Part shown: positions 23,455 through 30,566 of the stretch, piece after piece | How the letters are laid out: the number at the start of each line of letters is the position of its first letter | Position numbering within the stretch: position 1 is the stretch's first letter | Source of the DNA: CAZCJA01 sp964499015 | GTDB lineage: Bacteria > Elusimicrobiota > Elusimicrobia > F11 | Length of the DNA stretch: 30,566 bases | Direction of reading: 5' to 3' | Assembly (NCBI GenBank): GCA_964499015.1 | Contig: CAZCJA010000025.1 | Span: 1-30,566 of the forward strand | The notes under the pieces: model-generated | What the model saw: the letters and a program-made list of their open reading frames with translations, nothing else | The model's database searches: none | What the model was told of the DNA's origin: nothing | Translations under genes and position numbers: made by a program

Positions 23455-24404
23455 CCAAGCGTCTGAACGCCGCCATCGTCGGCCTCGGCCAGGTTGGCCT
23501 GTTGTTTGATGAAGATTCCAAACGCAAAGGGGTGTGGACGCACTTCACCGCGTACGAACGCTTGGGCAAACGAGTTAATCTCGTTGCTGTGTGTGATCCG
23601 GATAAGAAACGCCAACAGAAAGCATTAAAACGCCGCCATTCGGTTCATGTGTATGGTTCGCTTAGCCAAATGCTCGCCCGCGAAAAAATCGATTTGCTCA
23701 GCCTGTGCACACCGCCCGCGCTCCACGCCCGCCAAATCCGCGAGGCGGCGGGAAAAGTGAAAGCCATCATTTGCGAAAAACCGCTGAGCGAGCGGGTTGC
23801 CGACGGTAAAGCGGCCGTTACGCGCTGCGGAACCAAAACAGCGCTGGCCGTGAACTACTACAAACGTTTTGAATCCCCGGTGGAACAGATGAAGGCCCTG
23901 TTAAAGCGCAAAACGTTGGGCCGCATTCATTCCGTCATTGGTAACTATTCAGGCCCGTTTGGTGCGGTGGGTTCGCACATGGTGGATACCATGCGCTATT
24001 TGTTCGGCGATTGGGACGTGGTGTCGGCGCATCGGGCGGTCGGAGAAGAGGAAGCGTACTCGGCCATTTTAAAATCCGGGACCATGAAAGGAATTGTGAA
24101 TTGGAGCGGGCGCCGCCATGATCTTGTTTTCGAGTTGGACGTTATCGGTACGGCGGGCCGCGCGTTGATGACTGATAATTTTTCAACATTGCGGCTGTCG
24201 CGGTTTCAGCGTTCGAAGCGCTACGGCGGTTATCGCGAACTAAGCTTGCCGAAAAAAGTGCCGTTGCCGCGCCGCGAACGCTTTTTGCCCCTGTTTGAGG
24301 ACGTGGTGAAACATATTAACGGGGGGAAATTGGTTTCGTCCGGCCGCGACGCCCTCAAGACCCAGGAACTAATGGAAAAAATAACAAGGAACGCGCGTTC
24401 ATGA
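23451..24404 (+). CDS. Gfo/Idh/MocA family oxidoreductase
   Basis: 317-residue NAD(P)-dependent oxidoreductase. The Rossmann fold begins AAIVGLGQVG (7-16), has VAVCDPDKKR (46-54), and the family lysine is in CEKPLSE (108-114). The C-terminal part contains GAVGSHMVDTMRYLFG, corresponding to the catalytic H/D segment. It lies between two DegT aminotransferases with ATGA overlaps on both sides. In WbpB/WlbA-type pathways such an enzyme makes the ketone that the aminotransferase then aminates, so an oxidise-then-transaminate step on the nonulosonate precursor is the natural inference. The protein is basic toward its end. The substrate position is unknown. Confidence 0.9.
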   Translation: MTKRLNAAIVGLGQVGLLFDEDSKRKGVWTHFTAYERLGKRVNLVAVCDPDKKRQQKALKRRHSVHVYGSLSQMLAREKIDLLSLCTPPALHARQIREAAGKVKAIICEKPLSERVADGKAAVTRCGTKTALAVNYYKRFESPVEQMKALLKRKTLGRIHSVIGNYSGPFGAVGSHMVDTMRYLFGDWDVVSAHRAVGEEEAYSAILKSGTMKGIVNWSGRRHDLVFELDVIGTAGRALMTDNFSTLRLSRFQRSKRYGGYRELSLPKKVPLPRRERFLPLFEDVVKHINGGKLVSSGRDALKTQELMEKITRNARS

Positions 24405-25747
24405 AATCATCCAAGCCGGCGCTGCTCGATGGCAAACCCTTGCGCACCAAAGTTTTCTCCAGCCGTCCGTACATTACCGGCGAAGAGAAGAAGGTTTTGC
24501 TCGATTGCCTGAAGAACTCCCAATTTTCACGGTTTATCGGTTCGCCGACCGCGAACGTGCGCGACGAACTGCGCATGACCAGCGCGCAGGCGCTTAAGCT
24601 CAAAGATTTTTGGTCGTTTCTGGGCGGGCTCTACGTGCGGCGCTTCGAGGCGGAGTGGGCCAAGCTCCATAACGTTGACTACGCGATTGCCGTTAACTCC
24701 GCCACTTCCGGGCTCACCGCGGCGTTGCTCGCGGCCGGAATCGAACCGGGCGACGAAGTGATCACCTCTCCGTTCACGTTTACCGCCACCGCAACCAGCA
24801 TCGTCGCCGCGCAGGCCGAGCCCATTTTCGCCGACGTGGACTTGAACACTTACTGCCTCGATCCTCGTTCGATCGAAACCAAAATAACGCCCAAGACGCG
24901 CGCGATCATGCCGGTGCACATTTTGGGCAACGCGGGCGATCTGGAAGCGATTAAGAAGATTGCCCATAAGCACAACCTCATTTTGATTGAAGACGCGGCC
25001 CAGGCGCCCGGCTCGAAGTACAACGGCCAAACGCTGGGCACAATCGGCGCGGCCGGCGTGTTCTCCTTCCAGGAAACAAAGAATGTGATGACCGGCGAAG
25101 GCGGCATGATCGTGACCAACGATCCGAAGATTGCCGAGAAATGCCGCCTGATCCGCAACCACGGCGAATCCATTCCGGTGGAAGACGACGGCGACGATTT
25201 GAAGAAGGTGATCGGCTACAACTTCCGCATGCAGGAGCCGATTGCGGCGCTCGGTTGGGCCCAAGCCAAGAAATTGCGCGCGCTGAACAAAATCCGCCGC
25301 GCCAATGGGTTGTATCTGCGCAAAAAGCTTCAAGAACGTTTTGGCGAGGCCATCATCCCGCAAGAACTGACCAACCCAGCCGATTTTTCACCGTATTGCC
25401 TTGGGCTGCGCTGGGATTATGAGAAGACCGGTTTGCCGCGTAATTTGGTGGCGGCCGCCCTGCGCGCCGAAGGTATACCAGTCTCGACAGGTTTCCCGCG
25501 TCTGTTGTCGGAGAACATGCTGTTCACGCGCTTGCGCGGTGGAAACGGCCGTTACGGCATCCCCAACGCGGTGGAACTGCAGTATCGCCAGTATTTGGGC
25601 TTTTTCCAGATCGGCTGGCCCAACACCACCAAAGACATGGACGATATCGTCGCCGCTTTCGCCAAGATTCTCGATAACAAAGACGCGTTGCTGGACTATT
25701 GGGAACGCGCGTCAAAAAACGCCTCCTACAGCTCGGGCCGCCGTTAA
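24401..25747 (+). CDS. DegT/DnrJ/EryC1/StrS family sugar aminotransferase
   Basis: 448-residue PLP enzyme. Landmarks are AVNSATSGLTAAL (98-110) for the phosphate cup, DEVITSPFTFTAT (118-130), D198 in IEDAAQAPGSKY, and Schiff-base lysine K227 in SFQETKNVMTGEGG. Some 40-50 residues between the start and the phosphate cup (including E-L-R-M-T-S-A-Q-A-L-K-L-K) are longer than in typical members and may form an extra helix. This is a second, distinct aminotransferase in the nonulosonate block and overlaps the oxidoreductase by ATGA. Two aminotransferases would fit two amino positions, as in legionaminic- or pseudaminic-type acids. Two bases separate its stop from neuA. Confidence 0.92.
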   Translation: MKSSKPALLDGKPLRTKVFSSRPYITGEEKKVLLDCLKNSQFSRFIGSPTANVRDELRMTSAQALKLKDFWSFLGGLYVRRFEAEWAKLHNVDYAIAVNSATSGLTAALLAAGIEPGDEVITSPFTFTATATSIVAAQAEPIFADVDLNTYCLDPRSIETKITPKTRAIMPVHILGNAGDLEAIKKIAHKHNLILIEDAAQAPGSKYNGQTLGTIGAAGVFSFQETKNVMTGEGGMIVTNDPKIAEKCRLIRNHGESIPVEDDGDDLKKVIGYNFRMQEPIAALGWAQAKKLRALNKIRRANGLYLRKKLQERFGEAIIPQELTNPADFSPYCLGLRWDYEKTGLPRNLVAAALRAEGIPVSTGFPRLLSENMLFTRLRGGNGRYGIPNAVELQYRQYLGFFQIGWPNTTKDMDDIVAAFAKILDNKDALLDYWERASKNASYSSGRR

Positions 25748-25749
25748 TC

Positions 25750-26433
25750 ATGAAAATTCTTGCAGTCATTCACGCCCGGGGCGGTTCCAAACGCATTCCG
25801 TTGAAAAACCTGGCCCTTCTGCGCGGCAAACCATTGGTGGCCTATCCGATTTTGCTGGCCAAGAATTCGCGTTTCATCAATCGCATTGTTCTTTCCACGG
25901 ATCATGACGGCATTATGATGGCCGGAGAGAAATATGGCGCCCAGGTGCCGTTCCGCCGGCCAAAACCCATCTCCGAAGACGTTCCATCGGAATTGGTGAC
26001 GCTTCACGCGGTCCATTTCCTGAAGAAAACAGAAGAGTACACGCCGGACATCGTGGTCACGCTCACGCCGGCCACGCCCTTTACCCGTGTCGCCGACTTG
26101 GACGCGGGTATCGCCCTGCTGATTAAAAATAAACGGTGGGATTCGGTGGTCACGGTGCGCAAGGCGGGGGAACATCCGGAATGGATGCTATGGCAGGACA
26201 AAAGCGGCGCGTTTAAAACGGTCTTGGGCAATTCTCTCGACGGAAAATACAACGTATCGCAGAACCTGCGGCCCGCGTTTTATCCGTCCGGCGCGTTCTA
26301 CATCAACCGCACGCGCTCTCTTCTGCGTCAACGCAGCCTCTACGGAAAGAAATTCGGCGCCGTGTTGCTGGACCCCAAGCGCAACATCGACATCGACGAG
26401 CCGGACGATTTAAAGAAAGCTCGCTCCAGATAA
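25750..26433 (+). CDS. neuA: CMP-nonulosonate cytidylyltransferase (NeuA/PtmB/PseF type)
   Basis: 227-residue cytidylyltransferase activating a nonulosonic acid with CTP. The nucleotide-binding motif is ARGGSKRIPLKN (9-20). STDHDG (49-54) follows, then RPKPISED, TPATPFT, and a C-terminal NIDIDEPDD whose aspartates bind the metal. Length and motif order match NeuA and PseF/LegF. ATG 25750 was chosen because the preceding residues in frame belong to the end of the aminotransferase region; it is the only start in the operon with a gap (two bases) rather than an overlap. Together with NeuB it is the firmest proof that the operon makes a CMP-activated nine-carbon sugar. Which nonulosonate it accepts cannot be told. 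Confidence 0.94.
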   Translation: MKILAVIHARGGSKRIPLKNLALLRGKPLVAYPILLAKNSRFINRIVLSTDHDGIMMAGEKYGAQVPFRRPKPISEDVPSELVTLHAVHFLKKTEEYTPDIVVTLTPATPFTRVADLDAGIALLIKNKRWDSVVTVRKAGEHPEWMLWQDKSGAFKTVLGNSLDGKYNVSQNLRPAFYPSGAFYINRTRSLLRQRSLYGKKFGAVLLDPKRNIDIDEPDDLKKARSR

Positions 26434-27500
26434 TGAAAAAGCTCCTTATTTTTGACCGCGGGCGGCGGCTCGACCCGGTTTCCTATTCCGATGATTGGGT
26501 GGATTCGTTCCGCGCGCATTCCGGCGCCCAGGTGGACGTGGTCACCGATCCGCTTTTTCTTAAGTTGGGCCGGCCGCTTCTGCGCTTACAACTCTCTTCA
26601 CAGTACGACGGCATTTTCATTATGCACTCCGTCTCGAACGACCTGGGGTTCGGCCGCTCGGTGGCGAAACTACTCGCGTCGATTAAAGGGCCGGTCTTTT
26701 TCTTTCTGGGGAACGAATACCGGGACTTGGCGGCGAAAGTGGCGTTGGCCAATGAGATGAACGCGCAATTCCTTTTGTCGCAACTGCCGGAGGACGTGGC
26801 AAAACAATTGTACGGTCCGGTTTTCTCGGGGAAAATTATTCCGGTCGCGCACGCCTTGAATGACAAGGCGTTTACGCTGCAGACGCCGATGATGCAGAGA
26901 ACGATCGATATCGGTTATCGCGGTGAAAAATACCCGTACTATTTGGGGCAGAACGACCGGGAAGTCCTCTTTAACGCGGTTAAGGATAAAAACCTACGGC
27001 TGGATATCGCCGCGGGGCGCGGCAAAGGCAAGCGCTTGGTCCGCGCCGAATGGGCGGCCTTTTTGAACACCTGCCGCGCCACCATCGCCACGGAGACGGG
27101 CGCAGAGCATTTGTCCATCGATGATAAAATGCGTTTAAGTGTGTTGAGCTACGAAGAAAAACACCCACAGGCCGATTACGCGGAACTGGCCGCCAACGTC
27201 ATGAAGCCGTTGGTCGAGAAAGAAAAGTTTCTGAATGCCCGCGCCATTTCATCCCGGCATTTCGACGCGATCGGCTGCGGCACGGCGATCATCACCTTTC
27301 CCGGGCGCTTCAACGATATTTTGAAAGCCGGTGAACATTACATCGCTGTGCAGCGCGACTTCTCCGATTTAGGGGAAGCGCTCGACACGCTGAAAGATGA
27401 CCGCCGCATGAACGAGTTGACGCGCCGCACCCGTGAATTTGTTTTGCAGAATCATTGTTTGAAACATCGCGTCCAAGTTCTTACCCAACTCCTTCCATGA
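26433..27500 (+). CDS. Putative glycosyltransferase (CgeB/Glyco_trans_1_2-like C-terminus)
   Basis: 355-residue soluble protein, weakly recognisable. The N-terminal half (1-150) looks like a Rossmann-type domain with F-F-F-L-G-N-E-Y-R-D near 90-99. The C-terminal third has SSRHFDAIGCGTAIITF (about 272-288), then a G-E-H-Y-I-A-V segment and a final helix with R-R-T-R-E-F-V-L-Q-N-H-C-L-K-H-R. That R-x-F-D/E-A-x-x-C-G ... H-x-x-x-x-R pattern is typical of the glycosyltransferase-like domain of CgeB and GT4-related proteins. It shares one base with the neuA stop (TAATG) and precedes the flippase, a usual place for a transferase adding a sugar to the repeat unit. Donor and acceptor are unknown. 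Confidence 0.68.
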   Translation: MKKLLIFDRGRRLDPVSYSDDWVDSFRAHSGAQVDVVTDPLFLKLGRPLLRLQLSSQYDGIFIMHSVSNDLGFGRSVAKLLASIKGPVFFFLGNEYRDLAAKVALANEMNAQFLLSQLPEDVAKQLYGPVFSGKIIPVAHALNDKAFTLQTPMMQRTIDIGYRGEKYPYYLGQNDREVLFNAVKDKNLRLDIAAGRGKGKRLVRAEWAAFLNTCRATIATETGAEHLSIDDKMRLSVLSYEEKHPQADYAELAANVMKPLVEKEKFLNARAISSRHFDAIGCGTAIITFPGRFNDILKAGEHYIAVQRDFSDLGEALDTLKDDRRMNELTRRTREFVLQNHCLKHRVQVLTQLLP

Positions 27501-28741
27501 ATCTTAAAAATATTTTTACAGGCATTCCGCGCCCCGGGGACCCTCTGTTCGTCCTTTATTTGTCCAATATTTTGGCGATCGGGTTTTCGGTTCTAACCAA
27601 TTTTGCTTGGGGACATTGGGTATCGACCAGCGATTTTAATTCGATACAGCTCATCATTCGTTATGCGGCGATTATTGGTTTTTTTGCGTTGCCGGGAATG
27701 AACGAGGCCTCTGGATTGGCGGCCGGCGCGGGGGATTTAAAGACGGCGTTCCTGGGGTTGGGATTGCGGATTGCTTTTTACAGCCTTATCGCTTTCGGCT
27801 GCACATTAATCGCGGCTTCATCATCTATAACGATTTTGCCCGGTCTGTCGGATATGGGCACGACAAATTTACTGTGGTATGCCCCGGCGATCATTGTACC
27901 GTCATTCGCCATCGGCGTTTTTCTCGCGTCACGCGACTCTTTATGGGCCGCTTTAACACGGACACTTTCAGCGGCCTTTCCGGTCCTTATTCTCGGGGTT
28001 CTTTTCCTTTCCGGAAAAAAAGAGAACATTGCGCCACTCTACCTCGCCGGTTTGGGAATATTGAGCCTCTTATTACTCCTGCCGGTTCTGGGTGTTAATA
28101 GCCCGGAAAAACAGAGCAAGACCGGCCTTTTGCGGTATGGCTTTCAGACCAGCGTGATTCGTTGGCCGGAGTTTTTGCTGAGCATGGAAATCTTCATTCT
28201 AGCCGCCTATCTGCCCCCCTTGTCTCTCACTCTGTTCTTTTTGGCAGACCGGGTTAACGACCACATAAAATCATTTATTAGCAATAACTTTGCCCATGCT
28301 TTTGGGAAATATTCTCGCCTTAAATCAAACGTTGAAATTGAGAGCGAGATGCGTTTGGACTTCAAAAAATCTGCACAGACCGTTTGGTATCAAATTGGGG
28401 TTATCTTGCTGGTCATCCCCTTGGGATTGATTATGTGGCGCAGCGACTATTGGGGCGCAATTCCGTTGGCCATTGGGTTGGTTGCCCTCGTTTTTATGGG
28501 AACGCCGCATACATTCGTACGTTTTGGGCTCATTGCCTGCAAAAACAAGCGTTATCAGTCCGCTCACGCTCTTATATATCCAGTCACTTATATTTTTGTC
28601 CTTCTTATTCTCGTTCCGAAGTTTGGCTTATGGGGGGTCTTTGCGGCCAAAGTGTATGGGGCCCTTTTGGGGATGTTTCTGGCCTGGCATTTTGGCCTGC
28701 GTCGACGGGGCAAAAATTTTGATATCGTCCCTAATTCATGA
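27497..28741 (+). CDS. Wzx-like polysaccharide flippase
   Basis: 414-residue integral membrane protein with about ten to twelve hydrophobic spans and few charged loops. One loop (about 275-300) carries the polar stretch around N-F-A-H-A-F-G-K-Y. Size, topology and position in a glycan operon fit the Wzx/MATE-type exporters that flip undecaprenyl-PP-linked repeat units across the inner membrane. ATG 27497 overlaps the preceding stop as ATGA; the upstream ATG at 27455 lies well inside the preceding gene. Its base composition is visibly richer in A and T than flanking genes, as is usual for flippase genes. No Wzy polymerase is evident next to it. The assignment rests on topology and context more than conserved motifs. 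Confidence 0.78.
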   Translation: MNLKNIFTGIPRPGDPLFVLYLSNILAIGFSVLTNFAWGHWVSTSDFNSIQLIIRYAAIIGFFALPGMNEASGLAAGAGDLKTAFLGLGLRIAFYSLIAFGCTLIAASSSITILPGLSDMGTTNLLWYAPAIIVPSFAIGVFLASRDSLWAALTRTLSAAFPVLILGVLFLSGKKENIAPLYLAGLGILSLLLLLPVLGVNSPEKQSKTGLLRYGFQTSVIRWPEFLLSMEIFILAAYLPPLSLTLFFLADRVNDHIKSFISNNFAHAFGKYSRLKSNVEIESEMRLDFKKSAQTVWYQIGVILLVIPLGLIMWRSDYWGAIPLAIGLVALVFMGTPHTFVRFGLIACKNKRYQSAHALIYPVTYIFVLLILVPKFGLWGVFAAKVYGALLGMFLAWHFGLRRRGKNFDIVPNS

Positions 28742-30363
28742 GTCAAATGACTAAAAATAGCCCTCGAATTGCCGTTATCGGTGCCGGTTATTGGGGCAAA
28801 AACTTGGTCCGGGTTTTTAACGAACTCGGGGCCTTGGCCGTTGTCTGCGATATGGACCCTGAGCGCCGCAACACATTGAAAGATTCCTACCCCAACGCCC
28901 GCATCACCGGCTTTTTAACCGACATTTGGAACGATAAATCGATTGACGCCGTGGTGGTGTCGACGCCGGCAGTGACCCATTTCGATATCGCCAAGGCCGC
29001 GTTGGAAAACGGCAAAGACGTCTTCGTGGAAAAGCCGCTGTCGCTGGCGGTCGCGGAAGGGGAAGAACTGGTCAAGCTGGCTGCCGCCAAGAAGAAAATC
29101 CTGTTTGTCGGCCACGTGCTGCACTATCACCCGAGCATCGTGAAAATCAAAGAACTGATCGATAAAGGCGAGATCGGCCAAGTCGATTACATTTATTCCA
29201 ACCGGCTAAACCTGGGCAAATTCCGCAACGAAGAAAATATTTTGTGGAGTTTCGCGCCGCACGACATTTCGCTGATCCTCTCGATCTTGAAGGAGTATCC
29301 GACGGAAATTTCCTGCACCGGCAGCAGCTATCTGCATAAGAAGATCGCCGACGTCACGCTCTGCGCTTACAAATTTGAAGGGGGGCGCCGCGCTCATATT
29401 TTTGTTTCCTGGCTGCATCCGACCAAAGAACAGAAGGTCGTCATCGTCGGCTCGAATGGGATGATGGTTTTTGACGACACGCTGGAGCCCACGCGCAAGC
29501 TCGCGCTCTACCGGCACAAAGTGATTTGGCTCGACGGCATTCCCAGCCCGCAGAAGAACGAGGCGGAATTCCCGCGCATTGAATGGTCGGAGCCCCTGCG
29601 CAACGAATGCGAGGCGTTCTTGGACGCGGTGCAAACCCGTGAGCAACCGCTGACCAATGGCGTGGAAGGCGTTGAAACCCTGCGGCTTTTGAACCACAGC
29701 CAACAATCTCTCGAGAGCGGGCAAACGATCCGCCTCGGATCCCAGACGCAGGAGGACAACATGCCGTTTTCCGTTCACCCCAGCTCAATCGTGCATCCGT
29801 CGGCGAAAATCGGCGACGACACCAAGATTTGGCATTTCTGCCACGTGATGGACGGCGCGCAGATCGGCAAGAAATGCAGCGTGGGCCAGAATGTGTTTAT
29901 CGGCAAGAACGTCAAGATCGGCAACGAAGTGAAAATCCAGAACAACGTGTCGGTGTACGAGCGCGTTGAGATCGGCGACCACGCGTTCCTCGGCCCGTCG
30001 GCGGTCTTCACCAACGTTTTTAATCCGCGGTCCCAAGTGGAACGCAAAAAAGAATACCGCGTCACTAAAGTGGGCACCGGCGTCACCGTCGGCGCCAACG
30101 CGACGATCGTCTGCGGCGTTACGCTCGGCGACTATTCGTTCATCGGTGCGGGCGCTGTGGTGACCCGCGATGTGAAGCCGTATGCTCTTGTGTACGGTTC
30201 GCCGGCCAAACAGAACGGCTGGATGTGCTGGTGCGGCGTGAAGCTGCCGGCGGGAAAGACCGCGCGCTGCAAAGACTGCGGCTCCGAATACAAAATTGAC
30301 AAATCCGAGTGCCATCCGCTGAAGAAAGCCGCCGCGCCGAAAAAAAAGAGCCTCGTTTCATGA
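28738..30363 (+). CDS. Fusion: UDP-GlcNAcA 3-dehydrogenase (WbpB/WlbA) + N-acetyltransferase (WbpD/WlbB)
   Basis: 541-residue bifunctional protein. Residues 1-335 are a Gfo/Idh/MocA dehydrogenase (VIGAGYWGKN at 13-22, EKP at 98-100, APHDIS at 173-178), matching WbpB/WlbA, which oxidises C3 of UDP-GlcNAcA. Residues 343-530 are a left-handed beta-helix acetyltransferase (HPSAKIGDDTKIWHF at 353-367, then hexapeptide turns), matching WbpD/WlbB, which acetylates the 3-amino group. A C-terminal cysteine knuckle (C497-x-C499, C511-x2-C514) may bind zinc. The aminotransferase that acts between the two steps begins four bases upstream of this stop. At the joint M342 has a strong SD (29750-29755), so a separate acetyltransferase of 200 residues could also be made. 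The pathway ends in UDP-2,3-diacetamido-uronic acid. Confidence 0.93.
   Translation: MSQMTKNSPRIAVIGAGYWGKNLVRVFNELGALAVVCDMDPERRNTLKDSYPNARITGFLTDIWNDKSIDAVVVSTPAVTHFDIAKAALENGKDVFVEKPLSLAVAEGEELVKLAAAKKKILFVGHVLHYHPSIVKIKELIDKGEIGQVDYIYSNRLNLGKFRNEENILWSFAPHDISLILSILKEYPTEISCTGSSYLHKKIADVTLCAYKFEGGRRAHIFVSWLHPTKEQKVVIVGSNGMMVFDDTLEPTRKLALYRHKVIWLDGIPSPQKNEAEFPRIEWSEPLRNECEAFLDAVQTREQPLTNGVEGVETLRLLNHSQQSLESGQTIRLGSQTQEDNMPFSVHPSSIVHPSAKIGDDTKIWHFCHVMDGAQIGKKCSVGQNVFIGKNVKIGNEVKIQNNVSVYERVEIGDHAFLGPSAVFTNVFNPRSQVERKKEYRVTKVGTGVTVGANATIVCGVTLGDYSFIGAGAVVTRDVKPYALVYGSPAKQNGWMCWCGVKLPAGKTARCKDCGSEYKIDKSECHPLKKAAAPKKKSLVS
29750..29755 (+). promoter_or_regulatory. Internal Shine-Dalgarno at the WbpB-WbpD fusion joint
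   Basis: AGGAGG followed by five bases (ACAAC) and an in-frame ATG at 29761. It falls exactly where the dehydrogenase domain ends and the acetyltransferase domain begins, and is a fuller SD than that of any other start in this operon. Confidence 0.65.
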
Positions 30364-30566
30364 ACGTGATGATGAAAGTCCCGCTGCTGGACCTGCAGGC
30401 CCAGTACCAATCCGTTGCCGACGAAATCGACCAGGCCGTTCTCGCCGTTCTCAAAAGCCAAAAAGGAATTCTCGGCCCCGAAGTGGCTCAATTGGAAGCC
30501 AAGGTCGCCGAATACACCTGTTCGCGGTTTGCGATCTCCTGCGCTTCGGGAACCGACGCGCTTTTG
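30360..30566 (+). CDS. DegT/DnrJ/EryC1/StrS aminotransferase, WbpE/WlbC type, 3' partial
   Basis: First 69 codons of an aminotransferase cut by the window end. The N-terminus reads VPLLDLQAQYQSVADEI, then KGILGPEVAQLE and the phosphate-cup approach AISCASGTDALL. This closely fits WbpE/WlbC, which transfers an amino group to UDP-3-keto-GlcNAcA made by WbpB; WbpD then acetylates it. It follows the WbpB-WbpD fusion with an ATGA overlap, giving all three enzymes in adjacent genes. ATG 30360 is taken as the start for this coupling; ATG codons at 30369 and 30372 are alternatives that would trim three or four residues. The Schiff-base lysine lies outside the window. Confidence 0.92.
   Translation, partial: MNVMMKVPLLDLQAQYQSVADEIDQAVLAVLKSQKGILGPEVAQLEAKVAEYTCSRFAISCASGTDALL

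Noticed and set aside
24527..25363. 278-residue minus-strand frame opposite the DegT aminotransferase
   Set aside because: Antisense shadow of an enzyme with intact PLP motifs; arginine/glycine-rich with no domain.
30340..30347. Run of eight A near the end of the WbpB-WbpD fusion, possible slippage site
   Set aside because: It encodes a lysine tail only a few codons before the stop, outside the catalytic domains; no evidence that a shifted frame gives a meaningful product.
1..30566. CRISPR arrays, insertion sequences, tRNAs and rRNAs
   Set aside because: No regularly spaced repeats, transposase motifs, terminal inverted repeats or RNA-gene patterns were noticed; nearly every base lies in a supported gene.

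Overview
The window is part of a surface-glycan (O-antigen or capsule type) biosynthesis locus of a Gram-negative-type bacterium. It is wholly coding apart from two short divergent gaps. G+C is high but moderate (by eye about 55-58%), genes overlap tightly and Shine-Dalgarno (SD) sequences are sparse. No rRNA, tRNA, transposase or CRISPR was seen. The species cannot be named from this sequence. Heparinase II/III, a bi-domain oxidoreductase and a carbamoyltransferase/SxtJ/DUF5989 set together are, from memory, common in uncultured phyla and environmental Proteobacteria, but this is only a weak hint.

Layout. (1) 1-10333, plus strand, eight coupled genes: a sugar-nucleotide epimerase/dehydratase (5' end cut by the window), a C-methyltransferase, a Gfo/Idh/MocA oxidoreductase, a GT2 glycosyltransferase, a GT-C-like membrane transferase, a WecC-type UDP-ManNAc dehydrogenase, an ADH-Gfo/Idh/MocA fusion and a heparinase II/III protein. 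(2) 10330-12737, minus strand: carbamoyltransferase, SxtJ-like membrane protein and a 52-residue DUF5989 protein that is easy to miss. (3) 12785-14194, plus strand: an unrecognised polytopic membrane protein, convergent with (4) a membrane-anchored SGNH hydrolase on the minus strand, 14160-15380. (5) 15459-30566, plus strand: fifteen genes, nearly all joined by ATGA/GTGA/TAATG stop-start overlaps. They are an N-acetyl sugar amidotransferase, an amidase, a GNAT acetyltransferase, a possible GT42-like transferase, NeuB, a NeuD-type acetyltransferase, a TIM-barrel isomerase, a CBS-DegT aminotransferase fusion, a Gfo/Idh/MocA oxidoreductase, a DegT aminotransferase, NeuA, a putative glycosyltransferase, a Wzx-like flippase, a WbpB/WlbA-WbpD/WlbB fusion and the start of a WbpE/WlbC-type aminotransferase cut by the window end.

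How they may work together. The right-hand operon appears to make a CMP-activated nonulosonic (sialic-like) acid: NeuB condenses a six-carbon amino sugar with phosphoenolpyruvate, NeuA activates the product, and the two aminotransferases, the oxidoreductase and the acyltransferases build the precursor. At its end, the WbpB-WbpD fusion and WbpE-like gene are parts of the pathway to UDP-2,3-diacetamido-2,3-dideoxy uronic acids. WecC makes UDP-ManNAcA. The amidotransferase probably converts an acetamido group to acetamidino, the carbamoyltransferase carbamoylates a hydroxyl, and the methyltransferase and SGNH enzyme add further decoration. The flippase and membrane GTs would export and assemble the repeat unit.

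Most worth a second look: the amidotransferase is coupled to a GatA-like amidase instead of HisH/HisF; the nonulosonate set has no visible 4,6-dehydratase or NeuC/PseG-type step but has a TIM-barrel isomerase; CBS domains are fused to an aminotransferase; and a strong internal SD plus ATG sits exactly at the WbpB-WbpD fusion joint.
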